Assembly (NCBI GenBank): GCA_045639185.1 | Contig: JAZUCO010000154.1 | Location: forward strand, 1 to 16,343 | From: UBA1081 sp045639185 | GTDB taxonomy: Bacteria > Bacillota > Clostridia > Oscillospirales > Acutalibacteraceae | Reading direction: 5' to 3' | DNA length: 16,343 nucleotides | In this document: in pieces, positions 1-6,573 of the stretch | Numbering within the stretch: the first letter of the stretch is position 1 | Layout of the letters: the number at the start of each line of letters is the position of its first letter | Notes under the pieces: model-generated | Database searches by the model: none | What the model was told of the DNA's origin: nothing | Seen by the model: the letters and a program-made list of their open reading frames with translations, nothing else | Made by a program: the position numbers and the translations under genes

Positions 1-2
1 GC

Positions 3-212
3 GATAGTTCCGTTTTCTCATTTGATACCGTATCAGAGGGGGTAACGGAAACAGGACTTTATTATAATTTCAGTAATGCAACCGTTGAAAACAGCATTGT
101 AACAGGAGTCAGTAATTCATTTACGGGCAAAGAAAGCTCAATAAGTGTTGAAAAGGGGACTCTGATTATATATTTTCAGGGGAAATTTTCAGATTGTACT
201 CTTGACAAATGA
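3..212 (+). CDS. 3' end of an unrecognised protein-coding gene (69 codons)
   Basis: The frame beginning at base 3 stays open for 69 codons and stops at TGA 210-212; the other two forward frames stop early. The fragment is rich in Ser, Thr, Val and Asn, and short polar and beta-prone stretches alternate, as in surface or secreted beta-sheet proteins, but I recognise no family. The 5' end lies outside the window. No hairpin terminator follows. Instead the stop codon lies directly behind the -35 box of the next promoter, so the gene may read through into the thiT leader. It could also be a short fortuitous frame. Confidence 0.5.
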   Translation, partial: DSSVFSFDTVSEGVTETGLYYNFSNATVENSIVTGVSNSFTGKESSISVEKGTLIIYFQGKFSDCTLDK

Positions 213-229
213 AATATAAGTGATATAAT
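202..229 (+). promoter_or_regulatory. Promoter of the TPP riboswitch-thiT unit
   Basis: TTGACA (202-207) and TATAAT (224-229) are separated by 16 bases, a near-perfect sigma-A promoter. The -35 box lies inside the last codons of the upstream gene and its TGA stop (210-212) falls in the spacer. Transcription should start around 236, some 15-20 bases before the riboswitch. The 14 bases at 201-214 are identical to 1045-1058 in the tRNA promoter. Confidence 0.85.
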
Positions 230-251
230 ACACTTGAAAAATGAATACACA

Positions 252-337
252 CCATATAGGGGTGCTTTAAAAGGCTGAGATGCACAAAGTGCAAACCCTT
301 TAACCTGATACGGATAATGCCGGCGTAGGGAATATAC
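252..337 (+). promoter_or_regulatory. TPP riboswitch (THI element)
   Basis: The THI-box signatures are present in order: GGGGTGC at 259-265, CTGAGA at 275-280, a small TGCAC/GTGCA hairpin (281-293), ACCC, AACCTGATACGG from 302, and GCCGGCGTAGGGA ending about 331. The outer stem can form between ATATA (254-258) and TATA near 332-336. It binds thiamine pyrophosphate and normally lowers expression of downstream thiamine genes when TPP is plentiful. The next gene is a thiamine transporter subunit, which fits. Confidence 0.95.
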
Positions 338-363
338 AGACAGATTGATTTGTTTTCAATTCA

Positions 364-393
364 CGCACTGCATTGGTCGATGTGGTGCGTTTT
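364..393 (+). terminator. Attenuator-like hairpin between the riboswitch and thiT
   Basis: CGCACTGCAT (364-373) pairs with ATGTGGTGCG (380-389) over 10 pairs, two of them G-T, around a 6-base loop, and TTTT follows. It lies 26 bases after the aptamer and about 25 bases before the thiT ribosome site, so it is the likely expression platform: termination when TPP is bound. I did not find a convincing antiterminator pairing by eye, and the T-run is interrupted (TTTTCATTTTA). Confidence 0.6.
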
Positions 394-425
394 CATTTTA
401 TCTTATATTTTACGGAGTGGTAAAA

Positions 426-1022
426 ATGGAAAAAAGAAAGAAGACGAATCTTCTAAAACTCACAGAATGTGCGATAATGCTTGCCCTTGCAACGGTATTA
501 AGCTTTATCAAAATCATTCAGATGCCTATGGGCGGCTCTGTAACGCTGTGCAGTATGTTGCCCGTTATGCTGATAGGTATCAAATACGGAAACCTTACAG
601 GCGGACTTGTTGGTCTTATGTATGCAATTCTTCAGCTTGTTCTTGATTTGCCCGGCGGAAACGTTTTCTATATGGGTATGAGTGCAGGTGTTGTGATTGT
701 TGTGGCATTGTTCGATTACCTTGTGCCTTTCACAATGCTTGGTTTTGCAGGAACTCTCAGAAAGGTAAACACAAAAAAAATTCCTATGCTCGGAGCTTAT
801 ATAGGAGTTGTATGTGTCATAGTCATAAGATTCTGTTGTCATTTTATTACGGGCTTTACCGTATGGGGACAGTGGGCACCCGAGGGAATGGGAAAATATT
901 ATTATTCTCTTGTTTATAACGGTACATATCTGCTGCCCGAACTGGGAATAACATTGGTAGTAGCCGTTCTTCTGCTTCAGGTTCCTCAGATGAGAAGGCT
1001 GCTTTTAAATAATAAAAAATAA
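426..1022 (+). CDS. thiT: ThiT, thiamine-binding S component of an ECF transporter
   Basis: A 198-residue membrane protein that captures thiamine outside the cell and passes it in together with the shared EcfA/A'/T module (not in the window). It has about six hydrophobic helices and the family signature around residues 33-46 (MPMGGSVTLCSMLP). Residues H139, W147, Y160 and N165 keep the exact spacing of the thiamine-contacting H125, W133, Y146 and N151 of Lactococcus ThiT as I recall it. D97-Y98 sits where that protein has Glu-Tyr. The ATG at 426 is chosen because GGAG at 414-417 precedes it by 8 bases. The frame extends up to a TTG at 345, but that runs through the attenuator hairpin. The TPP riboswitch upstream independently supports the substrate. 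Confidence 0.93.
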   Translation: MEKRKKTNLLKLTECAIMLALATVLSFIKIIQMPMGGSVTLCSMLPVMLIGIKYGNLTGGLVGLMYAILQLVLDLPGGNVFYMGMSAGVVIVVALFDYLVPFTMLGFAGTLRKVNTKKIPMLGAYIGVVCVIVIRFCCHFITGFTVWGQWAPEGMGKYYYSLVYNGTYLLPELGITLVVAVLLLQVPQMRRLLLNNKK

Positions 1023-1045
1023 TATAAAAAAAATTAAAAAAATGC

Positions 1046-1074
1046 TTGACAAATGAAAGTTATTGGTATATAAT
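1046..1074 (+). promoter_or_regulatory. Consensus promoter of the tRNA-Gln gene
   Basis: TTGACA (1046-1051) and TATAAT (1069-1074) are spaced by exactly 17 bases, a full sigma-A consensus. Transcription should begin near 1081, only about 6 bases before the tRNA. A perfect 10-bp inverted repeat (1055-1064 / 1072-1081) lies over the spacer, the -10 box and the start point. Confidence 0.9.
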
Positions 1075-1081
1075 AACTTTC
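1055..1081. repeat. 10-bp perfect inverted repeat inside the tRNA promoter
   Basis: GAAAGTTATT (1055-1064) and AATAACTTTC (1072-1081) are exact reverse complements separated by 7 bases. The repeat covers the spacer and -10 region and ends at the presumed start of transcription. It could be an operator or chance symmetry in AT-rich DNA. Confidence 0.6.
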
Positions 1082-1086
1082 GTCTT

Positions 1087-1160
1087 AGAGGTATAGTGTA
1101 ACGGTAACACTCCGGACTCTGACTCCGTCATTTAAGGTTCGAATCCTTATACCTGTGCCA
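1087..1160 (+). tRNA. tRNA-Gln, anticodon CUG, CCA encoded
   Basis: A 74-base cloverleaf can be drawn. D-stem GTG/CAC (1096-1098/1108-1110) encloses a GG-containing loop. The anticodon loop CTCTGAC (1117-1123) has anticodon CTG at 1119-1121. T-arm TAAGG-TTCGAAT-CCTTA (1133-1149) is perfect. Acceptor strands are 1087-1093 and 1150-1156, followed by discriminator G1157 and genomic CCA. Two pairs are irregular: G1088 faces G1155 (pair 2-71) and C1112 faces T1128 (pair 27-43), and pair 1-72 is A-U. The flanking consensus promoter and terminator argue for a functional gene, but the mismatches deserve a covariance-model score. Confidence 0.85.
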
Positions 1161-1161
1161 G

Positions 1162-1199
1162 AAAGAGCACTTCAGCAGAAGTGCTCTTTATTTTTTTTA
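1162..1199 (+). terminator. Rho-independent terminator of tRNA-Gln
   Basis: AAAGAGCACTTC (1162-1173) and GAAGTGCTCTTT (1178-1189) form a perfect 12-bp stem with an AGCA loop, followed by A and a run of eight T. Confidence 0.93.
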
Positions 1200-1228
1200 T
1201 TGCAAAGTTTGTATATTATATGTATAAT
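1200..1228 (+). promoter_or_regulatory. Promoter of the EamA-MBL operon
   Basis: TTGCAA (1200-1205) and TATAAT (1223-1228) are spaced by 17 bases, immediately after the tRNA terminator and 31 bases before the ATG at 1260. Confidence 0.7.
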
Positions 1229-1259
1229 ATTATACAGTTTAATCAGAAAGGGTGTCCGT

Positions 1260-2120
1260 ATGTATTACGGAATAGTTTCAGCAGCCGTCGTGATGTTCGG
1301 CTTTCAGTTTTTCTTTAATCAAAAGTACGAGGCAGAAACAGGCAACGGTAAAAAAGCCTCAATGTGGTTCATATTACTTAGTAATGCTGTAGGTTTTGTT
1401 ATTCTGCTTGCGATGAATAAATTCAGACTTGAGTTTACGCCATTTACTTTGATTTGCTCATTTATTGCAGCTGTAAATATGTTGCTTTACAATATCTGCA
1501 GTATGAAAGCTCTCGGCAGAATAAATCTTTCACTTTATTCTCTTTTCAGTATGCTTGGCGGAATGGCTCTTCCGTTTTGTGCAGGTATATTTTTCTTTGA
1601 TGAGGAGTTTACTGTCGGTAAAATAATTTGTCTTATAACTGTTGTTGCTGCACTTCTTCTGAATGTAAAAAAAGAAGAAAACAAGGGCGGTTTTATCTAT
1701 TACGCAGGTATATTTGTTTTTAACGGTATGTCTGGTGTTATATCTAAGTTTTTCCAGGCTCTTCCTTATGAAAAGACTAGTGAGACAGCTTATTCTGTAT
1801 GGAGTGCATTTCTCACAGTTGTTTTTGCATCTGCAGCAATTATATTTATGTATAAGGATAAGACAAAACCGAATCTTAAATCTCTCCTCTGGAGCTCTGG
1901 CTATGGTGTGCTTAATAAAATAGGTAATCTGCTGTTGCTTATTTCGCTTGTTCATCTTCCTGTATCGGTGCAGTATCCGATGATAACGGGCGGAGTAATG
2001 ATAGTTTCAACGCTTCTTAGCTATTTTACTCCCAAAAAGCCGGGTAAAAGAGAACTCTTTTCTGTTATTCTTTCTTTCGCAGGCATAATGGCTCTTATAT
2101 TTTTTGACAAGGTGATTTAA
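1260..2120 (+). CDS. EamA/DMT-superfamily membrane transporter
   Basis: A 286-residue, very hydrophobic protein with about ten predicted transmembrane segments in two similar halves of roughly 140 residues. The charged break is near residues 138-142 (KKEEN), the usual layout of EamA (drug/metabolite) transporters. The substrate cannot be read from the sequence. ATG 1260 is preceded by AAAGGG at 1247-1252. The open frame extends back into the tRNA terminator, so the longer start is unlikely. The last stop base is the A of the next gene's ATG (TAATG), so the two are translationally coupled and probably act together. Confidence 0.8.
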   Translation: MYYGIVSAAVVMFGFQFFFNQKYEAETGNGKKASMWFILLSNAVGFVILLAMNKFRLEFTPFTLICSFIAAVNMLLYNICSMKALGRINLSLYSLFSMLGGMALPFCAGIFFFDEEFTVGKIICLITVVAALLLNVKKEENKGGFIYYAGIFVFNGMSGVISKFFQALPYEKTSETAYSVWSAFLTVVFASAAIIFMYKDKTKPNLKSLLWSSGYGVLNKIGNLLLLISLVHLPVSVQYPMITGGVMIVSTLLSYFTPKKPGKRELFSVILSFAGIMALIFFDKVI

Positions 2121-2998
2121 TGTACGAATTGATTCAGGTAGGAAAAAATACATATTATATAGAAAGTCCTGCAAAAATCGGACTTTACAGACTCAATGAA
2201 ACAGATGTATGTCTTATCGACAGCGGAAGTGACAAGGATGCAGGCAGAAAGGTTCGTCAGATTCTTGATAAAAACGGCTGGAATCTTAAATCTATTTATG
2301 TTACTCATTCAAATGCGGATCATATAGGCGGAAACAAATATCTTCAGTCTCAGACAGGTTGCAGAATATATGCAAAGGGAATAGAATGTGATTTTACAAA
2401 TCATCCCATTCTCGAATCTTCATTTCTATACGGCGGATATCCCGTAAAAGAGCTTAAAAATAAATTTCTTTTAGCTGAAAGTTCAGATTGTGAAGAGCTT
2501 ACAGAAGATATTCTTCCGGAAGGGTTTGAAATGATTGAGCTCAAAGGACACTTCTTTGATATGGTAGGTTTCGGGACTCCTGATGATGTTGTTTTTCTTG
2601 CAGATTGTCTTTCTTCTGCAAATATAATAGATAAATACAAAATCAGTTTTATTTATGATATTGCAGGTTATATTGAAACCCTTGAAAAAGTGAAAAATAT
2701 GAAAGCACTGTATTTTATACCGTCGCACGCAGATGCCACAGAAGATATTACAGGCCTTTGTGATTACAATATTAAAGCTGTCAATGAAATTTCAGACAAA
2801 ATCTGTAATCTATGTTCTGCACCTATGTGCTCTGAGATGCTTTTGAAACGACTTTTTGATGAGTATGGTCTTGTTGTGAATTTTCAGCAATATGCCCTTG
2901 TGGGCAGCTCTGTTAGATCATATCTTGCATATCTTAAAGATATCGGCAGAATTAATGCTTACTTTGAGAATAATATGCTTTTTTGGCAAACTGTATAA
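2120..2998 (+). CDS. Metallo-beta-lactamase-fold hydrolase, cytoplasmic
   Basis: A 292-residue protein with no signal peptide. The metal-binding signature appears as T-H63-S-N-A-D67-H68-I-G-G. Further candidate ligands are H144 (LKGHFFD), D162 (LADCLS) and H203 (PSHAD), giving a complete two-metal site in the usual order. About 80 residues follow the fold and may form a small helical or winged-helix C-terminal domain, as in several thioesterase-like or lactonase-like members. The substrate is unknown; candidates are a thioester, lactone or phosphoester. It overlaps the transporter stop by one base, with AAGGTG at 2109-2114 as ribosome site. A strong bidirectional terminator follows at once. 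Confidence 0.82.
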   Translation: MYELIQVGKNTYYIESPAKIGLYRLNETDVCLIDSGSDKDAGRKVRQILDKNGWNLKSIYVTHSNADHIGGNKYLQSQTGCRIYAKGIECDFTNHPILESSFLYGGYPVKELKNKFLLAESSDCEELTEDILPEGFEMIELKGHFFDMVGFGTPDDVVFLADCLSSANIIDKYKISFIYDIAGYIETLEKVKNMKALYFIPSHADATEDITGLCDYNIKAVNEISDKICNLCSAPMCSEMLLKRLFDEYGLVVNFQQYALVGSSVRSYLAYLKDIGRINAYFENNMLFWQTV

Positions 2999-3031
2999 AA
3001 AAGAAATCCTGCTTATGCAGGATTTCTTTTT
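2999..3031. terminator. Bidirectional terminator between the MBL and amidohydrolase genes
   Basis: AAAAGAAATCCTGC (2999-3012) and GCAGGATTTCTTTT (3017-3030) form a perfect 14-bp stem with loop TTAT. Both strands carry a T-run after the GC-rich core, and the convergent genes end at 2998 and 3035, so it serves both. Confidence 0.92.
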
Positions 3032-3034
3032 GCT

Positions 3035-3907
3035 TTATTCAACCATATTCTTTATTTTTTCAGGCGTAGGTATATCTGTGAAATTATAAAACTTTTTTGC
3101 ATTTTCACCAAGGAAAAGTTTTTTGTTTTCTTCTGAAATCTTATCTGATTTGATAATAAAATCAAGACTCATAAGATAAGTGATTGCTGTCATTGTGCGT
3201 GGATAATCGCTACCCCACATAATTTTGTCAAATCCTGCAATAGATGACGCTTCAATGATAGCGTCAACAGCAGAGGGGTAGGGGTAGAATTCATCATTGA
3301 AAAGCCATGTAATTCCGCCGCTTTCAATAAAGACATTCGGATTTTTTGCAAGCTCAATCTGTTTCTGCCATCCGTCTCTTGTAACCATTCCGAAGTGACC
3401 TATTGCAATCTTGAGATTCGGGAACATTTCTGCAATTTTCTGCATCATTTCCGTCTGCTCATCACCATCTGCAAGATCAATAGAAATGAATTTGCAGTTT
3501 TTTGCTGCTATTTCAAATGGATATAAATGATTAAGAAGATTTTTATCTCTGAGTCTTCCAGCGCAAATTTTAATTCCGTCAAATTCGCTTATATCGCCAA
3601 GTTCTTTTTCTTCATACAGAGCGCATATACGCAGTCTTTCAGGATATTTTTTTCTGCATTCAGAAAGATAACTATCTTGATTGCCATCTATGTATTCCTG
3701 TGTAATAACAGCACCTGAAACACACGCATAATCCATATTTGCAATGAATCTTTCTGCGCTATTTTCACCGTCTGTCATATAAGGAGGCATCATTTGTCTT
3801 GTTTCTCCGCCAAAGTCACTTTTTCCTCCGCCTATATCATAAACGGGTTTTCCACCGACAACACCATTTTGTTTTTTCCATAAATGCGCATGTGCATCAA
3901 TAATCAT
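3035..3907 (-). CDS. Amidohydrolase-2 family TIM-barrel hydrolase, probable sugar lactonase
   Basis: A 290-residue protein, last gene of the five-gene operon. It opens with IDAHAHLW (H6 and H8, the metal-binding HxH of strand 1). H171 is in GHFG and D234 in WGSDYPR, the expected late metal/catalytic residues of the amidohydrolase-2 group, which includes L-fucono-, L-rhamnono- and galactono-lactonases as well as decarboxylases. The neighbours all act on aldonic acids, and a sugar-1-dehydrogenase starts the operon, so opening an aldonolactone is the best guess; no residue proves it. The start ATG overlaps the uxaA stop by 4 bases, with AAGGATGG about 9 bases upstream. No signal peptide. Confidence 0.75.
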   Translation of the reverse strand: MIIDAHAHLWKKQNGVVGGKPVYDIGGGKSDFGGETRQMMPPYMTDGENSAERFIANMDYACVSGAVITQEYIDGNQDSYLSECRKKYPERLRICALYEEKELGDISEFDGIKICAGRLRDKNLLNHLYPFEIAAKNCKFISIDLADGDEQTEMMQKIAEMFPNLKIAIGHFGMVTRDGWQKQIELAKNPNVFIESGGITWLFNDEFYPYPSAVDAIIEASSIAGFDKIMWGSDYPRTMTAITYLMSLDFIIKSDKISEENKKLFLGENAKKFYNFTDIPTPEKIKNMVE

Positions 3908-5274
3908 AATGTCACACCATCCTTAAATATAGCAATTTCACGGTTGCCGTATATTTCGTTTTTTGTTAGTTCGCCATCAGCTACACGGCATACAAGATCA
4001 AATAGTTCGTCAGCCTTTTGCTCGTTATTACCAAAAGCAGGGAAGTCTATCCAATGTTTTTTCTTTGCAGCGATCACATCGTTTGATGCAATTTTGACTG
4101 TGGGAACCATTCCGCCAAGAGGTGTACCTCTGCCGGTAGTAAAGAGAACCATATGACAGCCTGCTGCAGTAAGATTTGTAACTGATACAATGTCATTTCC
4201 TGGACCGTTTAAGAGACTCAGTCCTTTTATTTTTACTGTTTCACCGTAATCAAGTACATCAACAACGGGAGCACAGCCGCCTTTCTGAACACAGCCAAGG
4301 GATTTCTCTTCAAGGGTAGTGATGCCCCCTTCTTTATTGCCGGGTGACGGGTTTTCGGAAACAGGCTGACCGTGTGCTTTGAAATACTGCTTGAAATTAT
4401 TGATAAGATTTACGCTTTTTTCAAAAATTTCTTTGTTTACACATCTTTCAAAAAGTACTTGCTCTGCGCCAAACATTTCGGGAACTTCTGTAAGTACTGC
4501 TGAGGCGCCCATAGAACAGAGTTTGTCTGTCACTCTGCCTACAACAGCATTTGCGGTAATTCCTGAATAACCATCAGAACCACCGCATTTAAGACCGATT
4601 TTAAGCTCAGAAACGGGAACTTTTTCTCGTTTGTCATGCAATGCAGTTTTTTTGAGTTCGTTTATAAGTCTTATGCCTTCTGAGATTTCATTATCACAGT
4701 CTTGAATGTTAAGGAATTTGATTCTTTCATTGTCTGTTTTTCCGAGAACTTTTTTCATTTCTCCGATATTGTTGTTTTCACAACCGAGCCCGAGAACAAG
4801 CACACCGCCTGCATTAGGGTGAGTAATGAGACCTTTAAGCACAAGCTGTGTTATTTTGTTGTCGTCACCGAGCTGACTGCAACCATACGGATGTGAGCAG
4901 GTTATTGCTCCTGTTTTTTCTGAGAGTTGTTTTGCAATCGGATTTACACAGCCGACAGTGGGCACAATCCATATGTCATTTCTTATGCCGATATTACCAT
5001 TTTTTCTGATATAAGCATTTATTTCATAAGGTGCAGTTTTTCGAAGATTTTCAAATCTGGGGGAGTAATCATAACTGAGAATGTCACTGAGCTTTGTTTT
5101 CATATTATGCGAGTGAACATTGTCACCTTTTTTTATATTTTCGGTTGCATAACCTATGGGATAACCGTATTTTACAATATCTGAACCTTTGTTAATGTCA
5201 ACTATAGCAATTTTGTGACCCGTAGCGAGATTAACACAGACATTGTCTTTTTTATTGATTATGACAGTATCCAT
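3904..5274 (-). CDS. uxaA: Altronate dehydratase family (UxaA)
   Basis: A 456-residue UxaA/GarD-type dehydratase, expected to convert D-altronate to 2-keto-3-deoxy-D-gluconate. Residues 1-70 form the SAF domain, with the characteristic G-D-x-V-H-S-H-N at 50-57. The main domain has conserved blocks SHPYGCSQLGDD (127-138), KCGGSDGYSGITAN (229-242) and TTGRGTPLGG (379-388). Cysteines at C126, C132, C165, C230 and C334 are possible metal or Fe-S ligands. Length is close to the usual 470-500. It begins inside the 3' end of uxaB (16-base overlap) and ends 4 bases inside the amidohydrolase gene, with only a weak ribosome site of its own, so it depends on coupling. Galactarate or related aldarates are possible substrates, but uxaB next door favours altronate. 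Confidence 0.9.
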   Translation of the reverse strand: MDTVIINKKDNVCVNLATGHKIAIVDINKGSDIVKYGYPIGYATENIKKGDNVHSHNMKTKLSDILSYDYSPRFENLRKTAPYEINAYIRKNGNIGIRNDIWIVPTVGCVNPIAKQLSEKTGAITCSHPYGCSQLGDDNKITQLVLKGLITHPNAGGVLVLGLGCENNNIGEMKKVLGKTDNERIKFLNIQDCDNEISEGIRLINELKKTALHDKREKVPVSELKIGLKCGGSDGYSGITANAVVGRVTDKLCSMGASAVLTEVPEMFGAEQVLFERCVNKEIFEKSVNLINNFKQYFKAHGQPVSENPSPGNKEGGITTLEEKSLGCVQKGGCAPVVDVLDYGETVKIKGLSLLNGPGNDIVSVTNLTAAGCHMVLFTTGRGTPLGGMVPTVKIASNDVIAAKKKHWIDFPAFGNNEQKADELFDLVCRVADGELTKNEIYGNREIAIFKDGVTL

Positions 5275-6572
5275 TTCATTGTATCCTTTGCGCCTAGCTG
5301 AGAAATTTTTTCATAATATCCACTGACAAGTTCAGTCATATCAGACAAATCTGTCTGCCATAATGAAACGTTTGCGAGAATATTAGCAATTGAATCATTT
5401 TTTATAACAGCAATGACATCTGTATTATCATCCGGTGTATCATTTTTATAGTAGTAAATCAGGTATGCAAGAGAAAGAGAAAGATATTTCGGAAATTCTC
5501 CGAATTTCTCTTTATATTCAAAAATTGTGGGGAGTACACGTACAGAGAATTTGCTTATAGAATTCAGAGAAATTGCACGCCACTTATGTCTTATAAACGG
5601 ATTTCTGAATCTGTCAAAAACGCTGTCAGCGAATGAAATGCTATCTTTATTTCTGCCTACAACAGCGAGAATTTCTTCAGTCATAGCTTTATGGAGAAAT
5701 GCAGATGCAGTTTCGTCTGTCATTGCTTCACCGACAGTTTCAATGCTGGAAAGAAGTGCACCTGCCACAAGAGAAGTGTGTGCACCGTTGAGGATTCTTA
5801 CCTTTATTTTTTTATAAGGCTTTGCATCATCTGTCCATACAACGTTGAATCCTGCTTCTTTAAGGGGAAGTTCATTCTCGAAGTTCCCTTCAATTACCCA
5901 GAGATGGAAAATTTCTGCTGTGTCAAGGAAATTATCATCAGGGTGCTTCTCCTGGGTGCCATCATCGGGATAACCGGTTACAATACGGTCTACAAGTGTG
6001 TTTGCAAATGTATTTTTTTTGTTTATCCATTCAATGAAATCGTTACCGAGATTCCAGAAGTCTGCATATTTAAGAATACACTTTTTCAGTTCATCTCCGT
6101 TATTGTCAATTAGCTCGCATGGAAGAAATATAAAGCCGTCAAGTCCGTTTTCAAATCTTTTATGGAGAAGCTGTGTGAGCTTTGCAGGAAATCCTTTGCA
6201 AGGTTTATCATTGAATGAGCAATTCTCATCAAATGCAATACCTGCTTCTGTTGTGTTTGAAACCACAAATTTAATATCGGGATTATCTGCAAGAGCAAGA
6301 TAATCATCATAATTTTTATATGGATCAATTCCTCTTGAAATTGATTCTACGTAATGATGTTCCTGCTTTATTTTTCCTCCTACCATACCTCTTAAATAAA
6401 GATTATATTTGCAATCCTGTGAATTCAGAAGAGCACATTTTCCGCCTTCACGGGGCTGGATTACAACAGCTTTGCCGTCATAAAGTCCGTTTTTGTTCAT
6501 TACATCAAGGAAATAATCAAAAAAACCTCTCAGAAAATTTCCCTCACCGAACTGAATAATTGTTTCTTTCAT
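5259..6572 (-). CDS. uxaB: Tagaturonate reductase (UxaB), mannitol-dehydrogenase family
   Basis: A 437-residue NAD(H)-dependent long-chain polyol dehydrogenase. The N-terminus reads IQFGEGNFLRGF (6-17), the dinucleotide-binding signature typical of UxaB rather than the fructuronate or mannitol enzymes. The catalytic motif K-x4-N-x2-H is present as K257, N262 and H265. It should interconvert D-tagaturonate and D-altronate, feeding UxaA. The ATG at 6572 is chosen: GGTGA lies about 6 bases upstream, inside the last codons of the preceding gene, whose stop ends one base before this ATG. A GTG three codons earlier is in frame but would place the start inside that site. The tagaturonate rather than fructuronate assignment rests on the N-terminal signature and the uxaA neighbour. 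Confidence 0.88.
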   Translation of the reverse strand: MKETIIQFGEGNFLRGFFDYFLDVMNKNGLYDGKAVVIQPREGGKCALLNSQDCKYNLYLRGMVGGKIKQEHHYVESISRGIDPYKNYDDYLALADNPDIKFVVSNTTEAGIAFDENCSFNDKPCKGFPAKLTQLLHKRFENGLDGFIFLPCELIDNNGDELKKCILKYADFWNLGNDFIEWINKKNTFANTLVDRIVTGYPDDGTQEKHPDDNFLDTAEIFHLWVIEGNFENELPLKEAGFNVVWTDDAKPYKKIKVRILNGAHTSLVAGALLSSIETVGEAMTDETASAFLHKAMTEEILAVVGRNKDSISFADSVFDRFRNPFIRHKWRAISLNSISKFSVRVLPTIFEYKEKFGEFPKYLSLSLAYLIYYYKNDTPDDNTDVIAVIKNDSIANILANVSLWQTDLSDMTELVSGYYEKISQLGAKDTMKWILS

Positions 6573-6573
6573 T

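Noticed and set aside
345..425. Upstream TTG start for thiT adding 27 residues
   Set aside because: The extension would translate the attenuator hairpin and lacks a ribosome site, while the ATG at 426 has GGAG at good spacing and the family's normal N-terminus.
1530..1955. 141-codon open frame on the minus strand
   Set aside because: Antisense to the EamA transporter gene; Lys/Asn/Cys-rich with no recognisable motif, so a shadow of hydrophobic coding sequence.
3904..6572. Ordinary galacturonate (UxaC-UxaB-UxaA) catabolic operon
   Set aside because: No uronate isomerase gene is in the operon or elsewhere in the window, and two additional dehydrogenases plus an amidohydrolase are co-transcribed. 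UxaC elsewhere in the genome cannot be excluded.
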